26,591 bases of DNA from IMG/VR virus record IMGVR_UViG_3300020420_000991, positions 1 to 26,591 of that record; one strand, given 5' to 3'. Under the pieces are notes generated by a model, which was not told the DNA's origin, did not search any database, and saw only the letters and a list, made by a program, of their open reading frames with translations. This DNA comes from a virus. The position numbers and the translations under genes were made by a program. Positions 7,481 to 14,602 of the stretch are shown here, in pieces (within the stretch, counting starts at the first letter, position 1; each line of letters opens with the position of its first letter).

Positions 7481-9739
7481 ATGAGCAGCAATAGTAATCA
7501 ATTCAATGAAATCCTAAGCGCAGCAAAAGAGCGCAGGGGTGACATGTCAGTCGACACGATGATCGTCGCGTCACACCTGGCACAGATGCGAACGTTCATT
7601 CTGCGTAGAGGAATTGAGTTTTACTGCGAGCAGGATTCCTATGGCAAGCGCAAGGAGTTTCTAGCCAAGCTGTTTGAGGACAACATGCTCGAGATGAAGC
7701 TCGACAGCATTGTTGACTACTTTCTGTGTGACGGTCAGGGACTCTTCTACTTCAGGCCATCCGGTGATTCGTACCAGATCCTGTACTTCCCCAAGGACAG
7801 CTACAGATGCTATCGGGATGCCAACAACGAGATCGAGAGCGTTGTGCTGATCTATAGCTTTGCTGTGCGTGAGCCAAGTCTGGTGGACTCGATGTCCAAC
7901 CCAGACGGCCGTGGTGGTAAGAAAAAGTACATCCGACTGAAGGTGTACAAAGACCGTATTGAGCAGCTGATATCTAGCGAGAAGATTGAGTTTGACGATA
8001 AGAGCAGTGGGATGCCGAACCTGGCTGAACCTGGTAACAGCACAACACTGACAAACAGTCTGGGCTTCATCCCTGCCATTGAAGTGTTCAACCACCTGGA
8101 TTGCACAGGTCAGGGAACAGGTCGCGGAGAGTTCGACTGGGTCAGTCATCAGATCATGTATCACGACGATCTGGTGCGGAACATCCGTAAGAACATGAAG
8201 TTCTTCGGCAACCCCACGCTGGTCTCGAGCCGTCCGAAGCACGACATCATTGAGAGTGGTGAGGAGAAGACCTTCCGGCCAACGATCAGCTCACAGGCAG
8301 GCTTCTATTCAGGGGAGTCAGCCAGTAGCCGGATGACAGCACCGTTTGGTGGTGCATCACCGCTAGATGGGCAGATCAAGGTGCCCAGGGTGATTGCCAA
8401 CCTGGAGCCAACAGACCGTGTCTCCTACATGACACCTGACAGTGTTTCAGGTGACCAGAACATGTACGTAAAGCAGTACAGGTCCGAGATCCGTCTAGCC
8501 CTGGGTGGTGTTGACGATATCGACTTCAACCTGGCCAGCACTGCGTATGAGATCAAGACCCTGTACGGACGGGTGGCAGCGACTGCAGAGAAGAAGGCGC
8601 GTGCACTGTTCACGTTTGGTCTGTGCCGACTGATGGCAATGATCGTGGCGCATGAGGAGTATCTGTTTGAAGAAAGTTTTGCTCAGGCGATTGGGCTTGT
8701 AAAACCTGCTATTCCGCTGATCGAACAATTCGATTCAGACGTAGAGGCCTACCAGAAGGCCATGATTAAATATCAGAAGACACAGTTAGCGTTCTTAGAA
8801 GAACGAGAAAAAGCCTTTCGTGCTAGACTTGAGGCAGGTAACATTCCTACGAACGTTGTTGGTCTTATCCCCGACGGCAGCACAAAAGTGTCCTGGCGGT
8901 GGATGGGAGAAGTTTTTGAAGACGACTCGCAAGACATTCTGAACAACAGTATTGTCGTACGAAATCTTCAAGAGCTGGGCGTCGACTCTATCGAAGCTCT
9001 GAAATATCTCTTCCCTCAAAAAACAGACGAGGAGAGAGCGGCAATGTTGAGCGGTTATCCGTTCAGAATGGTACAACAAACACAGCAATCTCTGAATTCG
9101 TTTATAGGACTACTTCAGAACCTATACGCAATTCCACATCCTCAGACGCCCAACATGCCGTTGGCCTCTGATCCGAATCTTGATATCACAGGATTCCTAT
9201 ATCGATCACTAGATTTTTTACGAAAGGAGTTAAGTTACAGTGGACAATACAAGCCAAGCAGTAGCGACAGCCGCCCCGACAAGCTCGACGACGCAGACAA
9301 GCGCCGCTCCGAACTTGGTCTCCCCGTTGCAGAGCAGCCCGTCGACTTACCAGGCGTCAGCACCCCAGGCGGCGCCACAGGCACCGGCACCTCTGCAGCA
9401 GCCCCAGGTTTACCAGGGGCAGGTGGCCCAGCAGGCTTCGGCGGCAACACCGGCCCAGACGGGCAATCCGTGGCAGGAAGCGTTCCAGGCACTATCCGCA
9501 AGCCTGAACGCGCCCAACCAATCCCTGGCCCAGGCACCGTACTCGGCTTACCAGACGCCGACACCTCAGGCCAATACCCCGGCGCAATGGGCTTCAACAG
9601 CGCCTCAAGCGTTGGCCCAACCGGCGCAGCAGACCTACTCAGCCCCAGCTTCAACCCCGGCTTATTCGGAGCAGCAACTGGCGCAGATGCTGGCCAGCCA
9701 ACAGGCCGCCGCCCCAAGCGCCGCACCAAGCGCTCCTGA
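7481..9739 (+). CDS. Portal protein with long C-terminal extension
   Basis: 752 residues, long for a portal. Residues 1 to about 586 look like a folded mixed alpha/beta portal body with an N-terminal helical region and a core around QIMYHDDLVRNIRKNMKFFG and VKQYRSEIRLALGGVDDIDF. Its place between TerL and a scaffold-like gene also fits the portal, the dodecameric ring through which DNA enters the head. Residues 587-752 are Pro/Gly/Ser/Ala-rich, look disordered, and end in a basic tail (GRRPKRRTKRS). All of this tail is encoded where the next gene overlaps in another frame. The ancestral portal may have ended near 9240, with the tail arising by loss of a stop. No classic Shine-Dalgarno precedes the ATG. 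Confidence 0.8.
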   Translation: MSSNSNQFNEILSAAKERRGDMSVDTMIVASHLAQMRTFILRRGIEFYCEQDSYGKRKEFLAKLFEDNMLEMKLDSIVDYFLCDGQGLFYFRPSGDSYQILYFPKDSYRCYRDANNEIESVVLIYSFAVREPSLVDSMSNPDGRGGKKKYIRLKVYKDRIEQLISSEKIEFDDKSSGMPNLAEPGNSTTLTNSLGFIPAIEVFNHLDCTGQGTGRGEFDWVSHQIMYHDDLVRNIRKNMKFFGNPTLVSSRPKHDIIESGEEKTFRPTISSQAGFYSGESASSRMTAPFGGASPLDGQIKVPRVIANLEPTDRVSYMTPDSVSGDQNMYVKQYRSEIRLALGGVDDIDFNLASTAYEIKTLYGRVAATAEKKARALFTFGLCRLMAMIVAHEEYLFEESFAQAIGLVKPAIPLIEQFDSDVEAYQKAMIKYQKTQLAFLEEREKAFRARLEAGNIPTNVVGLIPDGSTKVSWRWMGEVFEDDSQDILNNSIVVRNLQELGVDSIEALKYLFPQKTDEERAAMLSGYPFRMVQQTQQSLNSFIGLLQNLYAIPHPQTPNMPLASDPNLDITGFLYRSLDFLRKELSYSGQYKPSSSDSRPDKLDDADKRRSELGLPVAEQPVDLPGVSTPGGATGTGTSAAAPGLPGAGGPAGFGGNTGPDGQSVAGSVPGTIRKPERAQPIPGPGTVLGLPDADTSGQYPGAMGFNSASSVGPTGAADLLSPSFNPGLFGAATGADAGQPTGRRPKRRTKRS

Positions 9740-10274
9740 CGCATACCTGAGCCAGATCTCTGATGAGAGCCTCGAGGTGCTTGAGCACTTTGGTGCAGAA
9801 GCCCCCGCTCTGCTGAATCAGTACGCCTGCGCTGTTGAGGATGCCTTGATTGAGCAGGTGCAGCGTGGCCAGTCCATGCATCAACTGCTGAATGCAGCTG
9901 GTGAAGAGCGTGCAGCCATGAACGTGATGCTGACCGACCCCGACGTGCTTGCTGAGTACACCAACGAATTCTTCGGCCCTGAAGGTCCCTATCCGGTTGA
10001 GACAGCTGAAGAGACCGCAGCACGTGAAGATGCTGAGCGTCGTGAAGCCATCGAAGCTGACATTGCCCAGCAAGAGCAGCGCGGTGTGCCCTCCAACTTC
10101 CAACGTCCTCAGATGGATATGCCCACACCTGGTCAGCAGGGTGGATCTTCTGCAGCCAACTTCTGGGGCGACTTCAGCCAGCTAATGGATCAGAACCCTG
10201 AGCAAGCCTGGCAATACCTGGCACAAGCTCCCCAGGGAGCACTTCAAGCCAAGCAACTCATTCAGGACATCTGA
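9240..10274 (+). CDS. Scaffold-like capsid assembly protein
   Basis: 344 residues from a GTG at 9240, preceded by a clear AAAGGAG about 10 bases upstream. Residues 1-165 are Gln/Ala/Pro/Ser-rich and probably disordered. Residues 166-280 are acidic and helical (ISDESLEVLEHFGAEAPALL, later AEETAAREDAERREAIEADI). The end is a short amphipathic segment (DFSQLMDQNPEQAWQYLAQA), the kind of C-terminal helix scaffolds use to bind coat. Scaffolds guide capsid assembly and then leave the prohead. The call rests on composition and position after the portal. The first 500 bases lie inside the portal gene in the +1/-2 frame relation. The end overlaps the next ATG (TGATG). Confidence 0.7.
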   Translation: MDNTSQAVATAAPTSSTTQTSAAPNLVSPLQSSPSTYQASAPQAAPQAPAPLQQPQVYQGQVAQQASAATPAQTGNPWQEAFQALSASLNAPNQSLAQAPYSAYQTPTPQANTPAQWASTAPQALAQPAQQTYSAPASTPAYSEQQLAQMLASQQAAAPSAAPSAPDAYLSQISDESLEVLEHFGAEAPALLNQYACAVEDALIEQVQRGQSMHQLLNAAGEERAAMNVMLTDPDVLAEYTNEFFGPEGPYPVETAEETAAREDAERREAIEADIAQQEQRGVPSNFQRPQMDMPTPGQQGGSSAANFWGDFSQLMDQNPEQAWQYLAQAPQGALQAKQLIQDI

Positions 10275-10906
10275 TGTCTAAACGGCCAGCACGATTCACA
10301 AGAGAACAGATCATGAGCGATGATGAGCTCTTTGAGTCTGTTGGCCAATTTATTTTGGCCCACGAAATTGATAACAATTACGCTTATCTCAGGCATAAAA
10401 ATCTGTCCCATGAGGAGGCAACAATCAAATCAAGGCAGATGGCAGGTCTTGATGTTAAGGATGATTCACCCGTTGCCGCCCAAAATGCAGCAGACGCAGC
10501 GTTAGTGCAGCGCTACAAGAACGCCATAGAGGCCAGGAAAGTTCCAGACCTCGAAAAAGAGAATATGCGTATGGCGGGCCAGGTAAAGGGAATGATGAAC
10601 TACATCGATAAATTAGAAATTAAGTATGGAGAACTGCTCGATCAAACTGGCATGCCAGGGGATGTGTCATCCCTTGAGAAGCTATATAGAGATACGGAAT
10701 CTGCGCGAAAAACTTTGCTTGATAGAAACGCCCTATTAGAGCAGGATCTAAGGCGTGCCAACGCAGACGCAGAGTTCGGATCCAAAAAGCATTCTAAACG
10801 ACTAGCCGGAGTGGTACTTGCCGCATTAGCCGGTGGTGCAGGAACGAATGAGATTATTGAATATCTACAAGGTCCTACAATTGAGGAAACGGAGTATTAC
10901 AGATGA
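10274..10906 (+). CDS. Coiled-coil protein with hydrophobic segment, function unknown
   Basis: 210 residues; the ATG overlaps the scaffold stop. Residues 65-170 are mostly charged helix with coiled-coil character (DLEKENMRMAGQVKGMMNYI and LLDRNALLEQDLRRANADA). Residues 186-200 form a short hydrophobic Ala/Gly stretch (LAGVVLAALAGGAG), followed by an acidic end. Base usage is more A/T-rich than in the scaffold gene. It overlaps the next gene by 4 bases (ATGA). It might be a head-assembly or core protein; no family is recognised. Confidence 0.75.
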   Translation: MSKRPARFTREQIMSDDELFESVGQFILAHEIDNNYAYLRHKNLSHEEATIKSRQMAGLDVKDDSPVAAQNAADAALVQRYKNAIEARKVPDLEKENMRMAGQVKGMMNYIDKLEIKYGELLDQTGMPGDVSSLEKLYRDTESARKTLLDRNALLEQDLRRANADAEFGSKKHSKRLAGVVLAALAGGAGTNEIIEYLQGPTIEETEYYR

Positions 10907-11361
10907 ACGAAGCTTTTAGGCCCACTGATGTTATGCAGCAGGGCATGATGGACCCCAATCCTGGTATGCAGGGAATGAGCAACGCTATGGACAGCGGTGC
11001 AGATTCCAAGGTTGTGTTGAACAATCAACAACAGCGTGCACAACAGCTGCTAGCTCAGAAGCTTCGGGCCGATGTACAGACAGCTGCTCCCCAAGCTGCT
11101 GCTGATGCAATGCGTATGGAAGAGAAGACATTTACCGAAAACTCTGGCGCAGAAGCCAAGGCCATGATGCTGAAGAACGAGATGATGGCACAAGCTCTCG
11201 ACAGTCTCGGTGGTGGTAAGCATCTGATGGCATTGAACACAATGATGCAGAGCCCAGAGAGTGCACGCCTTAAGAATGACATGGAAGTTACACGAGCAAT
11301 GTTCTCAGGCGAGAGCCCAGATCTGGGTGCTGCAGATGCTCAAGCAGGTCAATACATGTAG
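10903..11361 (+). CDS. Methionine-rich helical protein, function unknown
   Basis: 152 residues with an ATGA overlap with the upstream gene. It contains 19 methionines (about one residue in eight), many in pairs (MM at four places), in a helical Gln/Ala/Met-rich chain. The N-terminus (DVMQQGMMDPNPGMQGMSNA) looks flexible. The rest (AKAMMLKNEMMAQALDSLGG) is amphipathic helix. It belongs to the portal-scaffold operon. The next gene follows after a gap with an inverted repeat. No function can be named. Confidence 0.75.
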   Translation: MNEAFRPTDVMQQGMMDPNPGMQGMSNAMDSGADSKVVLNNQQQRAQQLLAQKLRADVQTAAPQAAADAMRMEEKTFTENSGAEAKAMMLKNEMMAQALDSLGGGKHLMALNTMMQSPESARLKNDMEVTRAMFSGESPDLGAADAQAGQYM

Positions 11362-11371
11362 CAATAATTAT

Positions 11372-11402
11372 TTACTACAATTAAGAGATGTGGTTGTAGT
11401 AA
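11372..11402. promoter_or_regulatory. 9-bp inverted repeat in the leader of the next gene
   Basis: TTACTACAA at 11372-11380 is exactly complementary to TTGTAGTAA at 11394-11402, with a 13-base spacer containing AAGAG. It ends 4 bases before the GTG at 11407. As RNA it would form a stem-loop at the ribosome site; as DNA it could be an operator. There is no T-run, so a standard intrinsic terminator is unlikely. Confidence 0.5.
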
Positions 11403-11406
11403 TGTT

Positions 11407-11700
11407 GTGCGTAAAGCCTGTGATTGCACTTCTGACCCTGAGATTTTTCAGGCAATTTGGAAGCACCTAAAGACAGATGGTGTACCTGATCAAGCCGCCA
11501 ATCAAATGGCAGCAGAGATGGTGGTACATGGTGATGACTTTGAAAGCTCAATTGAGTTGTTCGAGAAGTACTTCGCCATGTACAAAGAGAAGGGATATAA
11601 CGAGCACGCTGCACAAGCCATGGCAGTAGAGGCTATGGAGGGCAGAGAAGAGCCCCCGGCTGAGACAACGAGATTTGCTGGAATCTATGGGGTTGAGTAA
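11407..11700 (+). CDS. Small acidic helical protein, function unknown
   Basis: 97 residues. GTG at 11407 is the only usual start codon in the frame after the stop at 11365-11367. The protein is helical and acidic (DFESSIELFEKYFAMYKEKG, then HAAQAMAVEAMEG), with two paired helices that loosely recall a small three-helix binding domain. The N-terminus carries two Cys (KACDCTSD). It is preceded by the inverted repeat at 11372-11402 and overlaps the peptidase gene (TAATG), suggesting translational coupling to it. Confidence 0.7.
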   Translation: MRKACDCTSDPEIFQAIWKHLKTDGVPDQAANQMAAEMVVHGDDFESSIELFEKYFAMYKEKGYNEHAAQAMAVEAMEGREEPPAETTRFAGIYGVE

Positions 11701-12473
11701 TGGAAGAAGAAGAGAAACGATATTCAATTGATCCGGCGCAGACCTTAGCAGCATTAGCTACAGGAGGTTTAGTTGTAGGGATGGATCCCCTAAGAAAATT
11801 TTTAGCAAAGGGACGCGGATATAACAAAAATAATCCAAATCCCACACCTGCTGCGCCAGCCGAAGAAGCGTTAAGCCAAGAGGTAGTTCGCAGAATAAAT
11901 GAAATTAAGCCGGGATATACAAGAGCCGATTTTCGTGTGGTTAAGCCGGATGAAGGTATAAAAATAGGTATACCTGCAGCCAGTGCCAATGCAGCCAATC
12001 TAAAGGTCGATAGAGCAAAGGTCAAACCTGATTCAATCTATAAGGATGTCAAAAATATAATTTCAGTAAATCCTTATACAGGTAGAGAGACACTTGCGCA
12101 TGAGTTGGGCCATTCAGTAATGCAAACAGGTAGAGTAAGGGATTTCAACCATGCTCTTAAACAAAGATTACGTGCAGGTGGACCAAATATAGAAGCGGCA
12201 AAAATCGCAGCTCCTATTATCGGATCAATGCTGGTACCAGGGTCCGATGATCTAGCAACTGCTATGGCTCTGTCATATGCACTTCATGCACCACTATTGA
12301 TTGATGAAGCAGGTGCATCATTAGAGGGTTTGGGCCTACTTAAGCGGGCAGGAATGCCAGCTAATAGCTCACAGAAAGCAAGATTAGCGGGGGCGTTACT
12401 AAGCTATATGGTTAAGCCGACATTGCTAGGACTAGCAGGATCTCAAATAGGCAATCTAGTTGACAAGCCATAA
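11700..12473 (+). CDS. YugP-like HELGH zinc metallopeptidase, candidate maturation protease
   Basis: 257 residues; the ATG overlaps the upstream stop. TLAHELGHSVMQ at 131-142 carries the zinc motif HExxH (H134, E135, H138). Further on, HAPLLIDEAGASLEGLGLL (196-214) offers E203 as a likely third zinc ligand. The order HExxH, hydrophobic helices, then (D/E)-x-x-AS...L and a final Ala-rich helix resembles the YugP/Zn_peptidase_2 membrane peptidases. Hydrophobic stretches flank the motif, so the protein may be membrane-linked. It lies between the scaffold and MCP genes, where many phages keep the prohead protease, so scaffold or capsid processing is a plausible but unproven role. The gene is A/T-richer than its neighbours. 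Confidence 0.75.
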   Translation: MEEEEKRYSIDPAQTLAALATGGLVVGMDPLRKFLAKGRGYNKNNPNPTPAAPAEEALSQEVVRRINEIKPGYTRADFRVVKPDEGIKIGIPAASANAANLKVDRAKVKPDSIYKDVKNIISVNPYTGRETLAHELGHSVMQTGRVRDFNHALKQRLRAGGPNIEAAKIAAPIIGSMLVPGSDDLATAMALSYALHAPLLIDEAGASLEGLGLLKRAGMPANSSQKARLAGALLSYMVKPTLLGLAGSQIGNLVDKP

Positions 12474-12474
12474 C

Positions 12475-12498
12475 GACCTCGTCTAGTCTTAGGAGGTC
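12475..12498 (+). promoter_or_regulatory. Hairpin holding a Shine-Dalgarno-like AGGAGG before the sigma gene
   Basis: GACCTC (12475-12480) pairs with GAGGTC (12493-12498). The loop adds a further CTA/TAG pairing, giving about 9 pairs with a 2-base bulge. The 3' arm contains AGGAGG, the best ribosome-binding sequence before the sigma ATG at 12513, although 16 bases is a long spacing. No T-run follows, so it is not a typical terminator. It may tune sigma-factor translation. Confidence 0.45.
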
Positions 12499-12512
12499 TA
12501 ACAGACAGTTAT

Positions 12513-13469
12513 ATGACACAAGTAAAGATCAACGGTGACAACGTCAGAGCATATTTGCGTGACATCGGCCGCATACCTTTGCTGGAACACGAAGAAGAAA
12601 TCCTGTTGGGCCGGAAGGTTCAGAGGTTGATGGAGATTATTGGCAAGCGAGAAGAGCTCAAGGAAGAGCTTGGCAAGAGCTACAGCGAAGCAGCACTAGC
12701 CCGTAAGCTGGGTATATCGGATAAGCAGCTCAAGCGACAGATCAAAGAAGGTGAGCGTGCCAAGAACAAGATGGTCACCTCAAACCTGAGGCTGGTCGTC
12801 AGCGTTGCCAAGAAATACACAAAGCGGAATATGGAGCTGCTGGACATTATCCAGGAGGGGACGATCGGCCTGGTGCGTGGTGTGGAGAAGTTTGATCCAC
12901 AACGCGGCTACAAGTTCTCGACCTACTCCTACTGGTGGATCCGCCAGGGCATCACCAGAGCCATCGCAGAGAAGTCCAGAGCCATCCGTCTGCCCATCCA
13001 TATCACTGAGAACCTAAACAAGTTCAAGAAGGCACAGAGGCAGCTTTCACAGCTCAGTGGACGGATGCCAACGATCCGTGAGCTATCTGATGAGCTGAAT
13101 CTGTCAATCGATGAGATCAAGGACCTGATGTGCAAGGCACGTCAACCGACCTCACTGGAGGTTCGGATCGGTGAGAACCGTGACACGTCACTGATCGATT
13201 TGCTTGAGGACGAAGGTCCAATGCCTGTTGAGCAGCTGGAGAATGAATACATCAAAGACAACCTGAAGGCGTTGATCTCCGAGCTGCCTGAGCAGCAAGC
13301 TGCAGTGATCAGCATGCGCTATGGCATTGGGGATGGGATCCTCGAGCCTCTGTCAATGACTGCGATCGGGCAGATTCTGCACATGAGTAGAGACCGTGTG
13401 CGTAATTTAGAGCACAAAGCACTGCGCACTTTGAAAGAGACGAGTGGAAGTGTGGAGGAATACTTGTAA
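12513..13469 (+). CDS. Sigma-70 family RNA polymerase sigma factor (cyanobacterial SigA/group 2 type)
   Basis: 318 residues with all primary-type regions. Region 1.2 is at about 8-40 (VRAYLRDIGRIPLLEHEEEI). Region 2 is at 87-157, including LRLVVSVAKKY, LLDIIQEG and the DNA-melting/-10 stretch YKFSTYSYWWIRQGITRAI (133-151). Region 3 is at 160-220. Region 4 is at 245-310, with a helix-turn-helix near 281-303 (SMTAIGQILHMSRDRVRNLE). The N-terminus is typical of cyanobacterial sigma factors. It lacks the large acidic region 1.1. It should bind host RNA polymerase and redirect it, probably to phage late promoters. Codon use resembles the capsid genes. Its leader contains the hairpin at 12475-12498. 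Confidence 0.95.
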   Translation: MTQVKINGDNVRAYLRDIGRIPLLEHEEEILLGRKVQRLMEIIGKREELKEELGKSYSEAALARKLGISDKQLKRQIKEGERAKNKMVTSNLRLVVSVAKKYTKRNMELLDIIQEGTIGLVRGVEKFDPQRGYKFSTYSYWWIRQGITRAIAEKSRAIRLPIHITENLNKFKKAQRQLSQLSGRMPTIRELSDELNLSIDEIKDLMCKARQPTSLEVRIGENRDTSLIDLLEDEGPMPVEQLENEYIKDNLKALISELPEQQAAVISMRYGIGDGILEPLSMTAIGQILHMSRDRVRNLEHKALRTLKETSGSVEEYL

Positions 13470-13476
13470 AATTAAA

Positions 13477-13484
13477 GTAGAATA
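13477..13484 (+). promoter_or_regulatory. Putative phage promoter (-10 type)
   Basis: GTAGAATA lies in the short gap after the sigma gene, 10 bases before the ATG at 13495. It matches the element at 2720 and 19030. A start about 7 bases downstream would leave a very short leader, consistent with the lack of a Shine-Dalgarno. Confidence 0.45.
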
Positions 13485-13494
13485 AGGCCCGTAT

Positions 13495-14169
13495 ATGGAT
13501 GTAACTCAAGAGATTCAACAACGGGCACAGAGCTACAGCACAGGCACTACGAATCCATCTGGGTTGGTAGCTAGCCGGTCGCTTCAGTTTGCGAAAGGTC
13601 CAACGCTGGAACGAGCTGTTGTCACACGGATCTCAGCCATCCCCCAGTCAGTGATCTATGAGGACACTGTGGGCCTCTTCGGGACTGAGAACCAATACGT
13701 CCGGTTTGAGCTGAATGCTGAGGACATCCGTCAGGGCGTCGACGTAGAGGACGCTGATGGCTACAGGACAGTGCTGCAGGACCGTGGGACGGATCTGTCA
13801 GTAGCAGGCAGCGATTACGAAGAGGCAGTATCGGATGACAGCGTGCAGGAGGATCAGTCCGTCTACGTCAAAGCCGTGCTGTCCAGCATCTTTGCTGATG
13901 TGCGCACGACTTTGATCAGCATAGATCTGACCAATCTGCGCACAGGAAATATGTATGTCGACAACTGGGTAGACGTACGGCTCTACGACAGCCATGGAAG
14001 GCCGCATGAGTACGACAAGCTCTACATCACACCACGCAGCAGCTTCACCCTAGGCATCCATGCACGCAAGGCCAACCGTCTGCCCTTCAGGCTGCAGATC
14101 GACATCGGCTTTGAGATCCTCTCAATCTTCGACGTGACAGAGGAGCAGCGGCGCTACATGCCTGGGTAG
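13495..14169 (+). CDS. Virion-type protein of unknown function
   Basis: 224 residues from the ATG at 13495. The first 45 residues look flexible. The rest is beta-rich with alternating hydrophobic residues (NMYVDNWVDVRLYDSHGRP and PFRLQIDIGFEILSIFD), like a compact structural domain. An acidic linker (DYEEAVSDDSVQEDQ) sits at about 100-120. Codon use matches the strongly expressed structural genes. It stands between the sigma factor and a minus-strand island and overlaps the convergent gene by 16 bases. No family is recognised; a head or neck protein is a guess from context. Confidence 0.75.
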   Translation: MDVTQEIQQRAQSYSTGTTNPSGLVASRSLQFAKGPTLERAVVTRISAIPQSVIYEDTVGLFGTENQYVRFELNAEDIRQGVDVEDADGYRTVLQDRGTDLSVAGSDYEEAVSDDSVQEDQSVYVKAVLSSIFADVRTTLISIDLTNLRTGNMYVDNWVDVRLYDSHGRPHEYDKLYITPRSSFTLGIHARKANRLPFRLQIDIGFEILSIFDVTEEQRRYMPG

Positions 14170-14558
14170 CTAGCAGCATCCATAGTCGTCACCCGCATGA
14201 TGCGGCCACCAGAAACACTGGGGAAGACGTACTCCTCGATGAACTTGTTGTCAGGGGTGAAGATGCCAACCCTGGGTACGTCCTTGCTTGCAGGCTTGAA
14301 GTTCCAGGTGCGGTTGCCGTCAAAGGCAATATCAAGCTGCGTTTCCTGGTGAGACGGCACCAAAATCACAACATCACCGCCTTTGCGCTTGACCTTGAAC
14401 TTGGTGCAGGCGATAAACACGCCTTTGTCCTTACTGTCACGCCACCAACGCTTGACGATGTGCTGATCACTTTCACCGTTGGGCGGAATGTATTGAAGCT
14501 CCTTACCTTTGTGTCGTCGAATGTGCTTGACACCAATAAGCTTCAGACTGTCAGCCAT
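14154..14558 (-). CDS. Small minus-strand protein, function unknown
   Basis: 134 residues from an ATG at 14558. It is Lys/Arg-rich in its first half (HIRRHKGKELQYIPPNGE and TKFKVKRKGGDVVILVP) and beta-rich in the second (DVPRVGIFTPDNKFIEEYVF). A promoter-like TTAGAATA lies 22-30 bases upstream on the same strand, which supports it being a real gene. With the HNH gene behind it, it forms a minus-strand island inside a plus-strand structural cluster, so it may have arrived as cargo. No family is recognised. Confidence 0.65.
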   Translation of the reverse strand: MADSLKLIGVKHIRRHKGKELQYIPPNGESDQHIVKRWWRDSKDKGVFIACTKFKVKRKGGDVVILVPSHQETQLDIAFDGNRTWNFKPASKDVPRVGIFTPDNKFIEEYVFPSVSGGRIMRVTTMDAASYPGM

Positions 14559-14579
14559 TATGTATTACATCGCTACAGA

Positions 14580-14588
14580 TATTCTAAC
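14580..14588 (-). promoter_or_regulatory. Putative phage promoter (-10 type), minus strand
   Basis: Reads GTTAGAATA on the minus strand, in the 44-base gap between the HNH gene and the 134-residue gene it would serve. It is the same element as at 2704-2714. Confidence 0.4.
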
Positions 14589-14602
14589 TTTCAATCACTG
14601 TA

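Noticed and set aside
9235-10128. Long open frame on the minus strand (297 codons) across the scaffold gene
   Set aside because: It lies opposite two overlapping plus-strand genes in a G/C-rich low-complexity segment where all frames stay open. It reads as low-complexity Ser/Arg/Gly/Pro sequence and has no start signal.
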